This document shows positions 46,403 through 55,512 of a DNA stretch of 64,000 nt, piece by piece (position 1 is the stretch's first letter; the number at the start of each line of letters is the position of its first letter). Below the pieces are notes generated by a model, which saw only the letters and a program-made list of their open reading frames with translations, searched no databases and was not told the origin of the DNA. The stretch is from the NCBI RefSeq assembly GCF_025144335.1, contig NZ_CP083539.1, positions 497,501-561,500 on the forward strand. Direction: 5' to 3'. A program made the position numbers and the translations under genes. Source of the stretch: Jannaschia sp. W003 (GTDB taxonomy: Bacteria > Pseudomonadota > Alphaproteobacteria > Rhodobacterales > Rhodobacteraceae).

Positions 46403-49246
46403 CTAGTGCGCCTCGGCCCAGGTTCGCCCCCGTCCCGCGTCCACCACGATCGGCACCGAGAGGGGGCGCACCGGCAGGTTGGCCGCCACCATCACCTCGC
46501 GCGCGCGCTCGATCAGGGCGTCGGCGTCCCCCTCGGCCACCTCGAACAGGAGCTCGTCGTGGACCTGCAAGAGCATCTTGGCGTCCAGTCCCGCGATCGC
46601 CGGCTCCATGCGCGCCATGGCGCGGCGGATGATGTCGGCGTTGCTGCCCTGGATCGGCGCGTTGATCGCGGCCCTGCGCGCGTAGCCCGCCTGCGGGCCC
46701 TTGGACGCGACGCCGGGCGTGTGCACCTTGCGCCCGAAGAGCGTGCGCACGAAGCCGTCCGCCTTGGCCCGCGCGGTGGTGGCGTCCATGTACTCCTTGA
46801 TGCCCGGGAACTTCTCGAAGTAGCGCCGGATGAACTCGGTCGCCTCCTCGCGCGGGATGCGCAGGTTGCGCGCCAGCCCGAAGCCCGAGATGCCGTAGAC
46901 GATCCCGTAGTTGATCGCCTTGGCCGAGCGCCGCACGTCGGGCGTCATCTCCGCCAGGGGCACGCCGAACATCTCGGACGCCGTCACCGCATGGACGTCG
47001 TCGCCCGCCCGGAACGCCTCTTCCAGCGCGGGCACGTCGGCGAACTCGGTCAGAAGGCGCAGCTCGATCTGGCTGTAGTCCAGGGACACCAGCAACCGTC
47101 CCTCTGGCGCCACGAAGGCCTCGCGGATGCGCCGCCCCTCCTCGGTGCGCACGGGGATGTTCTGCAGGTTGGGGTCCGACGAGGCCAGCCGCCCGGTGTT
47201 GGCCCCCGCGATGGAGTACGACGTGTGCACCCGCCCCGTCTCGGGATGGATGTGACCCTGCAGGTTGTCGGTGTAGGTGTTCTTGAGCTTCGCGATCTGC
47301 CGCCAGTCCAGCACCCGCCGCGCGAGGTCGTGCTCGGTGGCGAGGTCCTCCAGCACGTCGGCGCCCGTGGCCCAGGCGCCGGTCTTGGTCTTCTTGCCCC
47401 CCGGCAGCCCCATCTCGCCGAACAGGATCTCGCCGAGCTGGCTCGGAGACCCGACGTTGAACGGCCGCCCCGCCAGCGCATGGATGTCCTCCTCGAGCGC
47501 GGCCATCTTCTGCGCGAAGGCGCCCGACATGCGGCTGAGGACGGCGCGGTCCACCTCGATCCCGTGCATCTCCATTCGGCTGAGCACGGGCACCATGGGC
47601 CGCTCCAAGGTCTCGTAGACCTTGGTGACCTTCTCGGCGTGGAGGCGCGGCTTCAGCAGGTGCCACAGCCGCCACGTCACCTCGGCGTCCTCGGCCGCGT
47701 AGGGCGCGGCCTTGTCGATCGGCACCCGGTCGAAGGTCACCTGCGCCTTGCCCGTGCCGATCAGCTGCTTGATCGGGATGCAGTGGTGGCCGAGGTAGCG
47801 CTCCGCAAGCTCGTCCATGCCGTGGCCGTGCAGGCCCGCGTGCTGGGCGTAGCTCAGCAGCATCGTGTCGTCGATCGGGGCCACGTCGAGCGGGTTCTCC
47901 GGCCCGAACGCGGCAGCCCAGGCCCGGCGCAGCACCTTCCAGTCGTACTTCATGTTCTGGCCGATCTTGAGGATCGCCGGATCCTCCAGCACGGGGCGCA
48001 GCATCTCCAGCGCGCGCGCGGGCGCCATCTGCCCCTCGGCCAGCGCATCCGCGTCCGGCGCCCCGAACAGGTCGCCCCCCTCGCCTTCCGCCTCCGCGCC
48101 CCGCTTGTGGATCAGCGGCACGTAAGCCGCCCGCCCCGGCCCGACGCAGAGCGAGATGCCCACCAGCTCCGCCAGCATCTCGTCGAGCGCCGTGGTCTCG
48201 GTGTCCACCGCCACCGCGCCCTCGGCCACGATCATGTCGATCCAGCGGGCCAGCGCCGCCTCGTCGCGCACCACCTCGTAGGCGGCGTGGTCGATGGCGG
48301 GCATCTCCACCTCGGCGGGGGCGTCGGCGGGCGCGGCGGTCTCGATCGTGGGGGCCTCGGCGCCCAGCCGGTCGGCGATGCGCCGCGTGAGGGTGCGGAA
48401 CTCCATGGCGTTCAGGAAGCCCAAGAGCGCGTCGGGGTCGGCGTCGCGGATCTCCAAGTCATCCAGCGAGACGTCCACCGCCATGTCGCAGTCCAGCTGC
48501 ACCAGCCGCTTCGACAGCTCGATCTGCGCGCGGTGCTCCAGGAGGGTCTGGCGCCGCTTGGGCTGCTTGATCTCCTCCGCCCGGTCCAAGAGCGTCTCGA
48601 GGTCGCCGAACTCGTTGATGAGCTGGGCCGCGGTCTTGATGCCGATGCCGGGCGCACCGGGCACGTTGTCCACCGAGTCCCCGGCCAGCGCCTGCACGTC
48701 GACCACGCGCTCGGGGCCTACGCCGAACTTCTCGCGCACGCCGTCGGCGTCGATGCGCTTGTTCTTCATCGGGTCGAGCATCTCGACCCCGCCGCCCACG
48801 AGCTGCATCAGGTCCTTGTCGGAGCTGAGGATCGTGACGCGCCCGCCCGCGTCGCGCGCTTGGCAGGCGAGCGCGGCGATGATGTCGTCGGCCTCGAAGC
48901 CGGCCATCTCCAGGCAGGCGATGTTGAAGGCGCGGGTCGCCTCGCGGGTCAGCGGGATCTGGGGCGCCAGGTCCTCGGGCATGGCCGAGCGGTTGGCCTT
49001 GTAGTCCGCGAACATCTCGTTGCGGAACGTGTGGCTCCCCTTGTCGAAGACGACCGCGACGTGGGTCGCCGCATCGGCGCCGGTGTTCGCCTCCACGTAG
49101 CGGTCCAGCATCTGGCAGAAGCCCGAGACGGCGCCCACGGGCAGCCCGTCGGACTTGCGCGTGAGGGGGGGCAGCGCGTGGAAGGCGCGGAAGATGTAGG
49201 CCGACCCGTCGATCAGGTGCAGGTGGCAACCCTTGCCGAAATCCAT
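46403..49246 (-). CDS. polA: DNA polymerase I
   Basis: A 947-residue repair and Okazaki-processing polymerase with all three domains. The 5' nuclease (about 1-290) begins [19 protein letters not shown] and has [11 protein letters not shown] and [10 protein letters not shown]. The 3'-5' exonuclease (about 320-530) keeps the DxE pair in [12 protein letters not shown]. The polymerase (about 560-947) has [35 protein letters not shown] and [11 protein letters not shown]. The ATG at 49246 yields the expected start; the upstream extension is not conserved. It leads the short operon with rluE and the YdeI-like gene. Confidence 0.97.
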   Translation of the reverse strand: MDFGKGCHLHLIDGSAYIFRAFHALPPLTRKSDGLPVGAVSGFCQMLDRYVEANTGADAATHVAVVFDKGSHTFRNEMFADYKANRSAMPEDLAPQIPLTREATRAFNIACLEMAGFEADDIIAALACQARDAGGRVTILSSDKDLMQLVGGGVEMLDPMKNKRIDADGVREKFGVGPERVVDVQALAGDSVDNVPGAPGIGIKTAAQLINEFGDLETLLDRAEEIKQPKRRQTLLEHRAQIELSKRLVQLDCDMAVDVSLDDLEIRDADPDALLGFLNAMEFRTLTRRIADRLGAEAPTIETAAPADAPAEVEMPAIDHAAYEVVRDEAALARWIDMIVAEGAVAVDTETTALDEMLAELVGISLCVGPGRAAYVPLIHKRGAEAEGEGGDLFGAPDADALAEGQMAPARALEMLRPVLEDPAILKIGQNMKYDWKVLRRAWAAAFGPENPLDVAPIDDTMLLSYAQHAGLHGHGMDELAERYLGHHCIPIKQLIGTGKAQVTFDRVPIDKAAPYAAEDAEVTWRLWHLLKPRLHAEKVTKVYETLERPMVPVLSRMEMHGIEVDRAVLSRMSGAFAQKMAALEEDIHALAGRPFNVGSPSQLGEILFGEMGLPGGKKTKTGAWATGADVLEDLATEHDLARRVLDWRQIAKLKNTYTDNLQGHIHPETGRVHTSYSIAGANTGRLASSDPNLQNIPVRTEEGRRIREAFVAPEGRLLVSLDYSQIELRLLTEFADVPALEEAFRAGDDVHAVTASEMFGVPLAEMTPDVRRSAKAINYGIVYGISGFGLARNLRIPREEATEFIRRYFEKFPGIKEYMDATTARAKADGFVRTLFGRKVHTPGVASKGPQAGYARRAAINAPIQGSNADIIRRAMARMEPAIAGLDAKMLLQVHDELLFEVAEGDADALIERAREVMVAANLPVRPLSVPIVVDAGRGRTWAEAH

Positions 49247-49324
49247 CGTCGTCCTCCGCGAAGCTCGCGCCCGATGTGCCACGCGGGGCGGCGCGGCGCT
49301 AGCGGGCCCTGCCGTGGCGCCGCG

Positions 49325-50017
49325 TCACGTCGCGGCGGTTGCCATGTCCGCGGCGTGGAGGAAGATCGCCACGAAGTAGAGCACGCTCGCGGCCACCACG
49401 AAGCCGTGCCAGATCGTGTTGTGGTAGCGCATCCGCTCGATCACCAGGAACGGCGTGCCCAGCGTGTAGAGCAGGCCCCCCGCCACCATCAGCCACAGCA
49501 CGGGCCAGCTCACGGTGGCGATCACGCCCTGCCCGCCGAGCAGCACGGCCCAGCCCATCCCGAGCCCGATCGCGATCGACAGCGCGGTGGAGCGGCGGCG
49601 GCGCAGGAACACCGTGGCGGCGGCCAGCCCGGCGGCCGACCACATGGCGGCCAGGAACGCGGCGCCCGTGCCCGAGAGCAGCGCGAAGGGCGTCACGGTG
49701 CCGGCGATCTTGAGGTAGATCGCCGAGAGGTCGAGCTGCCGCAGCCGGTCCGCGAGGTCGGGGCGCGGCACGTGGTTGTAGGCCAGCGAGGCCGAGAGCA
49801 TGGCCACCAGCGTCACGCCGTAGATCGACAGCCCCGCCAGCCCCGAGGGGCTGGCGTGCCAGGTCGCCGCATAGGCGATCAGCACCGGCAGTGCGCCGAT
49901 GGCGAGGGCGAGACCGGCGAGGTGGACGGCCGCGTCCGAGAGGCGCTCGCCGCGGGAGTAGGCGCGCCGCGCGCCCGGAGCGGGCGGCGGCGTGGCGAGG
50001 GCGAGGTCGGCGGTCAT
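49325..50017 (-). CDS. hemolysin III family (PAQR-like) membrane protein
   Basis: A 230-residue seven-helix protein. Conserved landmarks are YSRGERLSDAAVHLAGLALA (E, S, D and H of the PAQR metal site), LSASLAYNH and YHNTIWHGFVVAASVLYF. Bacterial Hly III proteins are widespread and are not proven haemolysins; PAQR homologues act as metal-dependent lipid or ceramide hydrolases. It starts at the ATG at 50017 after a 146-nt gap containing a perfect 16-bp palindrome. polA follows on the same strand downstream 78 nt later in reverse order and is independently started. Confidence 0.9.
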   Translation of the reverse strand: MTADLALATPPPAPGARRAYSRGERLSDAAVHLAGLALAIGALPVLIAYAATWHASPSGLAGLSIYGVTLVAMLSASLAYNHVPRPDLADRLRQLDLSAIYLKIAGTVTPFALLSGTGAAFLAAMWSAAGLAAATVFLRRRRSTALSIAIGLGMGWAVLLGGQGVIATVSWPVLWLMVAGGLLYTLGTPFLVIERMRYHNTIWHGFVVAASVLYFVAIFLHAADMATAAT

Positions 50018-50122
50018 GGAGCGGTCCGGTGGAGTGCGGTGGCACGACGAAAGCGCCGGAGCGCCCCGTTCGTTCCCTCCACAGTTCGGCCCGATCGTCG
50101 CCGGCGCCAGCCCGCTCTCGGG

Positions 50123-50138
50123 GTCGTGCGCGCACGAC
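50123..50138. promoter_or_regulatory. perfect 16-bp palindrome upstream of the hemolysin III gene
   Basis: GTCGTGCGCGCACGAC is fully self-complementary without a spacer. It lies 106 nt before the hemolysin III start and 26 nt beyond the zinc-finger gene stop (both genes read leftward). It may be an operator of unknown regulator or a stem at the zinc-finger gene's 3' end. Confidence 0.45.
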
Positions 50139-50163
50139 GTGGCGGAAGGCCGGGGGCGGCAGC

Positions 50164-50373
50164 CTAGTGGCCGTCGCCCGCCAGGACGAACCGCTTGTCG
50201 CAGTAGCCGCAGTCCACGTGGCCCACCTGCGGGTCGATGGTCAGCCACACGCGCGGATGGCCCAGCGCGCCGCCGGCGCCGTCGCAGGCCACCCGCAGCG
50301 TCGTGACCTCCTCGGTCTCGGGCGGCGGCAGGTCGTGCTGGCGCGAGGGGTAGCGGGGGGTTCCGGTGGTCAT
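50164..50373 (-). CDS. zinc-finger protein, zf-CHCC family
   Basis: A 69-residue protein with the CHCC zinc motif: Cys in [10 protein letters not shown], His in [10 protein letters not shown], and [16 protein letters not shown]. This is the bacterial counterpart of mitochondrial complex I subunit NDUFS6. It may accompany respiratory complex assembly, but no nuo gene is nearby. It starts at the ATG at 50373, about 105 nt from the 11-bp repeat array. Short length and clear motif make the call firm; the role is inferred from family. Confidence 0.88.
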   Translation of the reverse strand: MTTGTPRYPSRQHDLPPPETEEVTTLRVACDGAGGALGHPRVWLTIDPQVGHVDCGYCDKRFVLAGDGH

Positions 50374-50477
50374 GGGGGCGGCTCCGACGTGGCTGGGTCG
50401 GGTTATGGGCGCGCGGGGCCGCGGCGGCAAGGCGGCCCGCGCCCCGAAGCGGCCCGCCGGACCGGCGCCCTTCTGTC

Positions 50478-50518
50478 TGCACGGGGGGTGTACGGGGGGT
50501 GCACGGGGGGCGCCCCCC
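50478..50518 (+). repeat. 3 x 11-bp TGCACGGGGGG tandem repeat, locus B
   Basis: Units TGCACGGGGGG (50478), TGTACGGGGGG (50489) and TGCACGGGGGG (50500) are followed by CGCCCCCC (50511-50518), which can fold back on the G-run. The array is the same in design as that at 10611-10651. It lies between the divergent zinc-finger and ABC genes, in promoter space. Confidence 0.8.
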
Positions 50519-50572
50519 GCTTGCCGCCCTATCCGCCCGCCGCTAGGTCCGTCCCGAACCGGGAGCCGAGCC

Positions 50573-51502
50573 ATGACCGACGCGATCGAGATCGAGGGCC
50601 TGCGCAAGGTCTATGCGGGCGACGGGCGCTCCCCCGAGAAGGTGGCGCTGGAGGGTCTGGACCTCTCGATTCCGGAGGGCTCCATCTTCGGTCTTCTGGG
50701 GCCCAACGGCGCCGGAAAGTCCACCACGATCAACATCCTGGCGGGCCTCGTGCGCAAGACCGCGGGGCGCGTGCGCATCTGGGGCTTCGACCAGGACCGC
50801 AACCCCCGCCAGAGCCGCGCCGCCATCGGCGTGATGCCCCAGGAGCTGAACCTCGACCCGTTCTTCACGCCCGAGGGCGCGCTCGAGGTGCAGGCCGGCC
50901 TCTACGGCGTGCCCCCCCGCGACCGCAGGACGGCGGAAATCCTTGAACTGGTTGGACTATCCGACAAGGCCGACGCCTACGCCCGCACCCTCTCGGGCGG
51001 CATGCGGCGGCGGCTCCTGCTCGCCAAGGCGCTGGTCCACCACCCCCAGATCCTGGTACTCGACGAGCCCACCGCGGGCGTCGACATCGAGCTGCGCCAG
51101 ATGCTCTGGCGCAACGTCCGCCGCCTGAATCGGGAACGCGGCATGACCATCATCCTGACCACCCACTACCTCGAGGAGGCGCAGGAGATGTGCGACGAGA
51201 TCGCCATCGTCGGCGAGGGCAAGCTCATCGTCCGCGACCGCACCGAGAACCTCTTGAACCGGCTCGATTCCAAGACGCTGGTGGTGGTCCCCGAGGGCGA
51301 CGGGGCATCCGTCGCCGCGCCCGAGGGCGTGGAGCTGGAGCGCCGCGCCGACGGGGCCTTGGCCTTCACCTACAGCCGCGCGCGGGCATCGGTGGAGGCC
51401 ATCCTCGCCGCCGTCCACGCGGGCGGCGTGGAGGTCCGCGACGTGCGCACCGAGGAGCCAGATCTGGAGGACGTGTTCGTGGCCCTGACCCACCGGGACT
51501 AG
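50573..51502 (+). CDS. ABC transporter ATP-binding protein
   Basis: A 309-residue ATPase of the DrrA/CcmA-like export type. Walker A is GPNGAGKST (43-51), the signature is [15 protein letters not shown] and Walker B is [10 protein letters not shown]. The D-loop and H-switch are in [18 protein letters not shown]. The C-terminal 80 residues hold a DUF4162-like domain. A permease partner would be expected next to it, but the following gene is a convergent exporter, so the permease is elsewhere. The ATG at 50573 has GGGAG 9 nt upstream. Its stop shares CTAG with the convergent gene. Confidence 0.92.
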   Translation: MTDAIEIEGLRKVYAGDGRSPEKVALEGLDLSIPEGSIFGLLGPNGAGKSTTINILAGLVRKTAGRVRIWGFDQDRNPRQSRAAIGVMPQELNLDPFFTPEGALEVQAGLYGVPPRDRRTAEILELVGLSDKADAYARTLSGGMRRRLLLAKALVHHPQILVLDEPTAGVDIELRQMLWRNVRRLNRERGMTIILTTHYLEEAQEMCDEIAIVGEGKLIVRDRTENLLNRLDSKTLVVVPEGDGASVAAPEGVELERRADGALAFTYSRARASVEAILAAVHAGGVEVRDVRTEEPDLEDVFVALTHRD

Positions 51503-52353
51503 GATCTCCGCAGCAGCATCTCCGAAGCGGCCAGCGCCGCGCCCCCGGTGATCAGCGCGCAGGCCAGCGCCAGCGTCCACGTGGGCTCGGCCAGCCCGAA
51601 GACCACCAGCACCAGTGTGGACAGGAGCGGCGCGGCGTAGCTCGACGCGCCCAGGACGGCGAGGTCGCCGCGCTTGCAGCCCACGTCCCACAGGAAGAAC
51701 GCCGCCCCCACGGGGCCGAGCCCCAGCCCCAGGATCGCCAGCCACTCTGTCCCTTGCGGAACCACCGTCTCCTCCAGCAGGAGATGCGCCGCCCCCGCCA
51801 GCAGGGCCGCGCCGAGGCAGAAGCCCGAGACGGCGGCGGTGGGCACCTCGGCGTAGCGCCGCTGGAGCACCGAGTAGCCGGTCCACACGAAGGCGGCCGC
51901 GAGCGCGATGGCGTGTCCCGGCAGCGGCGCGAAGGCCATGCCCCGCCCGCCCGACACCACGAGCGCCGCGCCCAGGAGCCCGAGGGCCGCGCCCGCCACG
52001 TGGAACCACCGCAGGCGCTGGAACAGGGCCGACAGGAGCACGATCAGGAGCGGCCAGAGATAGGCCACGAGGCTCGCCTCCACGGGCGGCGCCGCGCGCA
52101 GGGCGAGCACGTAGAGAAGGTGGTAGCCAAACAGCCCGCCCACCCCGAGCGCCCAGGCGCCGGGGGGCACGCCCCGCGGCACGCCGCCCCACAGGAGGCC
52201 GAGCGTGCCGCCGACCCCGAAGCACATCGCCAAGAGCTGCAGCGGCGGCACCGTGCCCGACAGCGCCGTGAACAGCGCGAGCGTGGCCCAGAGCAGCACC
52301 GCCCCGAACCCCACCAGCGTCGCGCGCCGCCGTCCGCTCTCGCCCCCAGTCAT
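51499..52353 (-). CDS. DMT family (EamA) exporter, YddG-like
   Basis: A 284-residue protein with about ten helices in two EamA repeats (ATLVGFGAVLLWATLALFT in the first, GHAIALAAAFVWTGYSVLQR in the second). APPVEASLVAYLWPLLIVLL is a conserved EamA segment. The pattern is closest to YddG-type aromatic amino-acid or metabolite exporters, but the substrate is uncertain. The ATG at 52353 gives a short hydrophilic N-terminus. The stop codon reads through the CTAG shared with the ABC gene on the other strand. Confidence 0.88.
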   Translation of the reverse strand: MTGGESGRRRATLVGFGAVLLWATLALFTALSGTVPPLQLLAMCFGVGGTLGLLWGGVPRGVPPGAWALGVGGLFGYHLLYVLALRAAPPVEASLVAYLWPLLIVLLSALFQRLRWFHVAGAALGLLGAALVVSGGRGMAFAPLPGHAIALAAAFVWTGYSVLQRRYAEVPTAAVSGFCLGAALLAGAAHLLLEETVVPQGTEWLAILGLGLGPVGAAFFLWDVGCKRGDLAVLGASSYAAPLLSTLVLVVFGLAEPTWTLALACALITGGAALAASEMLLRRS

Positions 52354-52436
52354 GAACGCGCCATGCCTGCCGTGCGACCCCGCGGCAAGGCCGGATGGGA
52401 TCGCCCGGAGCGGAGGCGCCGCCGACCCCGCGCACG

Positions 52437-52457
52437 GCGCGGGGCGCGGGGCGCGGG
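52437..52457 (+). repeat. 3 x 7-bp GCGCGGG micro-repeat
   Basis: Three exact GCGCGGG units sit in the 211-nt divergent gap between the DMT and VPLPA-CTERM genes. The rest of that gap shows no gene; AGGAG before the 52565 ATG is the ribosome site. The repeat could be slippage-prone. Confidence 0.6.
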
Positions 52458-52564
52458 GAAACGGTGCCCGCCCCGGCGGCGGATCGTGCGCGAACCGGCG
52501 CCGATCCGCGTCAAACCTTGATCGCATTCCGGCGGTATCACCGGGGCAAGCAGGAGTTTCCCCC

Positions 52565-53224
52565 ATGACGCGACGCATGCTCGCCCTCGCCTTCGCCGCC
52601 CTGTGCGCCCCGCTCCCCGCGGCGGCCGGGACCATCGGCGTGTTCACCCACGACTACGGCCTCCTGGGGCCGCTCGCGGGCCAGCACATACCCCAGGGCA
52701 GCATCACGATGCTGCCCACCGCGGCGGTGGTGGACGACAGCCCCACCGGCGACAGGGCCGGCGCGTTCCGCGACAGCTTCGACCTGTCGAGCCTCGCGAG
52801 CTACGTGATCCGCAGCCTCACGCTCACGCTCAGCTTCTCGGGAACGGGCGCGGCGCCGACCGAGCGGTGGTACTTCGACATCTACGGCAGCGTGCAGGGC
52901 TCCATCTCCGACAACCTGTACACCCGGATGCCGGAAATCGGCATCCTGGATACCGGCACCGTGTCGCTGCGGGTGGACTACAACACCGACGATGCGGACG
53001 TGGACGTGTTCGCGACCGCCCTCGACACCCTCAAGCTGGACTTCGGCTTCGACGAGAACGTGTCGGGGACCGCGAACGACTTCCTGCTCTACGACGCGGT
53101 GCTGACCGTGAACGGCGCCGCCGTGGTGCCGTTGCCCGCCCCGGGCGCGCTGCTGGCCGGCGCGCTGCTGGGCGGCGCGCTGTGGAGACGGCGCAGGGCG
53201 CGGGGCGCCGCAGCCGCGGCCTAA
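52565..53224 (+). CDS. VPLPA-CTERM sorted surface protein
   Basis: A 219-residue exported protein. A signal peptide (MTRRMLALAFAALCAPLPAAA) is followed by a beta-rich domain (YVIRSLTLTLSFSGTGAAPT, RWYFDIYGSVQGS, LDTLKLDFGFDENVSG). The C-terminus is a sorting tail: VVPLPAPGALLAGALLGGAL followed by WRRRRARG, that is VPLPA, a membrane helix and an Arg cluster. In Rhodobacterales this tail is processed by an exosortase (VPLPA-CTERM-specific) and linked to extracellular polysaccharide or surface display. The exosortase is not in this window. AGGAG lies about 9 nt before the ATG. Confidence 0.92.
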   Translation: MTRRMLALAFAALCAPLPAAAGTIGVFTHDYGLLGPLAGQHIPQGSITMLPTAAVVDDSPTGDRAGAFRDSFDLSSLASYVIRSLTLTLSFSGTGAAPTERWYFDIYGSVQGSISDNLYTRMPEIGILDTGTVSLRVDYNTDDADVDVFATALDTLKLDFGFDENVSGTANDFLLYDAVLTVNGAAVVPLPAPGALLAGALLGGALWRRRRARGAAAAA

Positions 53225-53242
53225 CGACCCAGCCGTCGCCGC

Positions 53243-53258
53243 CCGCACGAGCGTGCGG
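53243..53258. terminator. hairpin between convergent VPLPA-CTERM and xylB genes
   Basis: CCGCACG (53243-53249) and CGTGCGG (53252-53258) form a tight stem in the 52-nt convergent gap. It may end both transcripts. No U-run is present. Confidence 0.5.
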
Positions 53259-53276
53259 CGCGGCCCGACCCCCCCT

Positions 53277-54704
53277 TCAGGACAGCGGCGCCGCGGCCGC
53301 GTAGGCGGCGCGGTAGCGGGCCTGCGCCGCGCGGTACGCGTCCCCCAGGGCCGGGTCCGGCTCGACCGTGCGGGCCGTGCGGGGCGGGTGGAGCACCGCG
53401 CGCCCCGCTCCGTCCGCCATCATCGCCAGCCGGCAGGCCCCGAGCGCCGCGCCGAAGGCCCCGCCCTCGGGCACCTCCAGCGGCAGCTCCAGCGCGTTCG
53501 CCACGATGCCGAGCCAGGTCTCCGATCGCGCGCCCCCGCCCACGGCCAGCAGCCGGTCCGCGCGCGTGCCCGTGGCGGCGAGGGCATCAAGCGCGTCGCG
53601 GAACGCGAAGGCCACGCCCTCCATCACCGCGCGGCCCAGCGCGGCGGCGTCGGTGGCGTGCTCCAGCCCGAGCAGCATGCCGCGCACGCCCGCGTCGTCG
53701 TGGGGCGTCCGCTCGCCGCCGAGATAGGGCAGGAACAGCGGGCGGCCCGGCGCGGCGACCTCGCCCGACGCCAGCTCCGCCGCCGGGCGCCCCGTGAGGC
53801 GCGCGGCCCATTCCAGGCTGTCGGTCGCGGCCAGGATCACCCCCATCTGGTGCCACGTGCCGGGGACCGCGTGGGCGAAGCTGTGCACGGCCGTGGCGGG
53901 GTCGGGCGCGAAGCCGGGCGTCGAGACGAACAGCACCCCCGAGGTGCCCAGCGAGACGAAGCCCGTGCCCGGCTCGACCGCGCCCGTACCCACCGCGGCC
54001 GCCGCGTTATCGCCCGCCCCGCCCGCGACGGGGACGACCGGCAGGCCGAGGTCCGCGGCGAGCGCGGGGCGCAGGGTGCCCGAGACATCGGAGCCCTCCA
54101 CGAGGCGGGGCACGCGGGCGCGGTCCAGGTGGCAGGCAGCGAGCAGTTCGTCCGACCAGTCCCGCGCTCCGACGTCTAGCCAGCTCGTGCCCGAGGCGTC
54201 CGACATCTCGGACACGGCCTCGCCGGTCAGCACGAGGCGCAGGTAGTCCTTGGGCAGGAGGACGCGGGCCGTGCGGGCGAAGGTCTCGGCCTCATGGCGG
54301 CGCACCCACTCCACCTTCGGCGCGGTGAAGCCGGGGAACACGATGTTGCCGGTGATGCGCCGGAAGCGGGGGTCGGCGTCCATCTCCGCGGCCTCGGCAT
54401 GGGCGCGGGTGTCGTTCCAGAGCATGCAGGGGCGCAGGGGGCGGCCGCCCTCGTCCACCAGCGTGGCACCGTGCATGTGCCCGGCCAGCCCGATGGCACG
54501 GAGGCCCGAGAGGTCGGCGTTCGCCCGTAGCTTGGCCACCACGTCCCGCAGCGCCGTCTCCCAGTCGCTGGCGTCCTGCTCGGCCCAGCCGGCATGGGGC
54601 CGCCGGACCGTCAGCGGGGCGGAGGCCTCGGCGACGACGCGCTGCGCGTCGTCCACCAGAAGAGCCTTGAGCGACGACGTCCCGAGGTCGAAGCCGAGAT
54701 ACAT
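53277..54704 (-). CDS. xylB: xylulokinase
   Basis: Phosphorylates D-xylulose to xylulose 5-phosphate. The 475 residues fit FGGY kinases. YLGFDLGTSSLKALLVDD is the ATP-binding opening, HMHGATLVDEGG and PCMLWNDTRAHAEA belong to the sugar site, and the catalytic Asp lies in VAGGAGDNAAAAVGTGAV. FVSLGTSGVLFV and LLAVGGGARSETWLGIVANA complete the family pattern. It is the last gene of the xylose group (xylF-xylH-xylG-xylB), 22 nt after xylG. Xylose isomerase (xylA) is not in the group or the window. Confidence 0.93.
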   Translation of the reverse strand: MYLGFDLGTSSLKALLVDDAQRVVAEASAPLTVRRPHAGWAEQDASDWETALRDVVAKLRANADLSGLRAIGLAGHMHGATLVDEGGRPLRPCMLWNDTRAHAEAAEMDADPRFRRITGNIVFPGFTAPKVEWVRRHEAETFARTARVLLPKDYLRLVLTGEAVSEMSDASGTSWLDVGARDWSDELLAACHLDRARVPRLVEGSDVSGTLRPALAADLGLPVVPVAGGAGDNAAAAVGTGAVEPGTGFVSLGTSGVLFVSTPGFAPDPATAVHSFAHAVPGTWHQMGVILAATDSLEWAARLTGRPAAELASGEVAAPGRPLFLPYLGGERTPHDDAGVRGMLLGLEHATDAAALGRAVMEGVAFAFRDALDALAATGTRADRLLAVGGGARSETWLGIVANALELPLEVPEGGAFGAALGACRLAMMADGAGRAVLHPPRTARTVEPDPALGDAYRAAQARYRAAYAAAAPLS

Positions 54705-54726
54705 GCGCGTGCTCCCTCCCCCGGCC

Positions 54727-55512
54727 TCAGGCGGGCACCGCCGCCTTCGGGTTCTTGCCCAGGATGATCATCGACAGGATGTCGTCCTCGGTGACGTCCT
54801 CGACCCGCTCGGTGCCGACGAGCTGGCCGTTCTTCATCACTGAGACGCGGTCGCACAGCTCCATCATCTCGCGCGTGTCGTGGGAGATCAGGAAGATGCC
54901 CAGACCTTGCGCCTTCAGCTCCTGAATCAGGTCGGCGACCATCTTGGTCTCGTGGACGCCCAGGGCCGCCGTCGGCTCGTCCATGATCAGGATGCGGGCG
55001 TTGAAGTAGACCGCGCGGGCGATCGCCACCGACTGGCGCTGGCCGCCCGAAAGGGCCGAGACAGGCTCGTTGATCTTGCGGAAGTTCGGGTTGAGGCGCG
55101 CCATGATGCGGCGCGTCTCGGCCTCCATCGCCGCGTCGTTCACCAGCCCGAAGCGATTGGTGATCTCGCGCCCGAGGAAGAGGTTGGCGGGGGCGTCGAG
55201 GTTGTCCGCCAGCGCCAAGGTCTGGTAGATCGTCTCGATGTTGAAGCGCCGGGCGTCCGCCGGAGAGCGGATGTCGGCCTCCTCGCCGTCGATCAGGATC
55301 GTGCCGGAGTCGCGCCGGTAGGCCCCCGAGAGGCACTTGATCAGGGTCGACTTGCCGGCGCCGTTGTGGCCCAGCAGGCCCACCACCTCGCCGGGCCAGA
55401 GGTCGAGCGAGACGCCGTCCACGGCGCGCACGCCCCCGAAGGCGATCGAGATGTCGCGCAGTTCCACCAGCGGCGTGCCGCTGCGGTCCACGGGTGCCTT
55501 TGCCATGCCCAT
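54727..55512 (-). CDS. xylG: xylose ABC transporter ATP-binding protein (single-domain)
   Basis: A 261-residue ATPase powering sugar uptake. Walker A is GHNGAGKST (48-56), the signature LSGGQRQSVAIARAVYF, Walker B ILIMDEPTAALGV and H-loop ISHDTREMMEL. Unlike E. coli XylG (two fused ATPase domains, about 500 aa) it has one domain, so it must work as a homodimer with XylH, as in other alphaproteobacterial sugar systems of this type. It starts at ATG 55512, sharing one base with the xylH stop (TGATG). Confidence 0.92.
   Translation of the reverse strand: MGMAKAPVDRSGTPLVELRDISIAFGGVRAVDGVSLDLWPGEVVGLLGHNGAGKSTLIKCLSGAYRRDSGTILIDGEEADIRSPADARRFNIETIYQTLALADNLDAPANLFLGREITNRFGLVNDAAMEAETRRIMARLNPNFRKINEPVSALSGGQRQSVAIARAVYFNARILIMDEPTAALGVHETKMVADLIQELKAQGLGIFLISHDTREMMELCDRVSVMKNGQLVGTERVEDVTEDDILSMIILGKNPKAAVPA

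Noticed and set aside
46346..50167. A 1,273-codon open frame on the plus strand
   Set aside because: It runs antisense through polA and the hemolysin III gene and shows no domain or credible start; another GC shadow.
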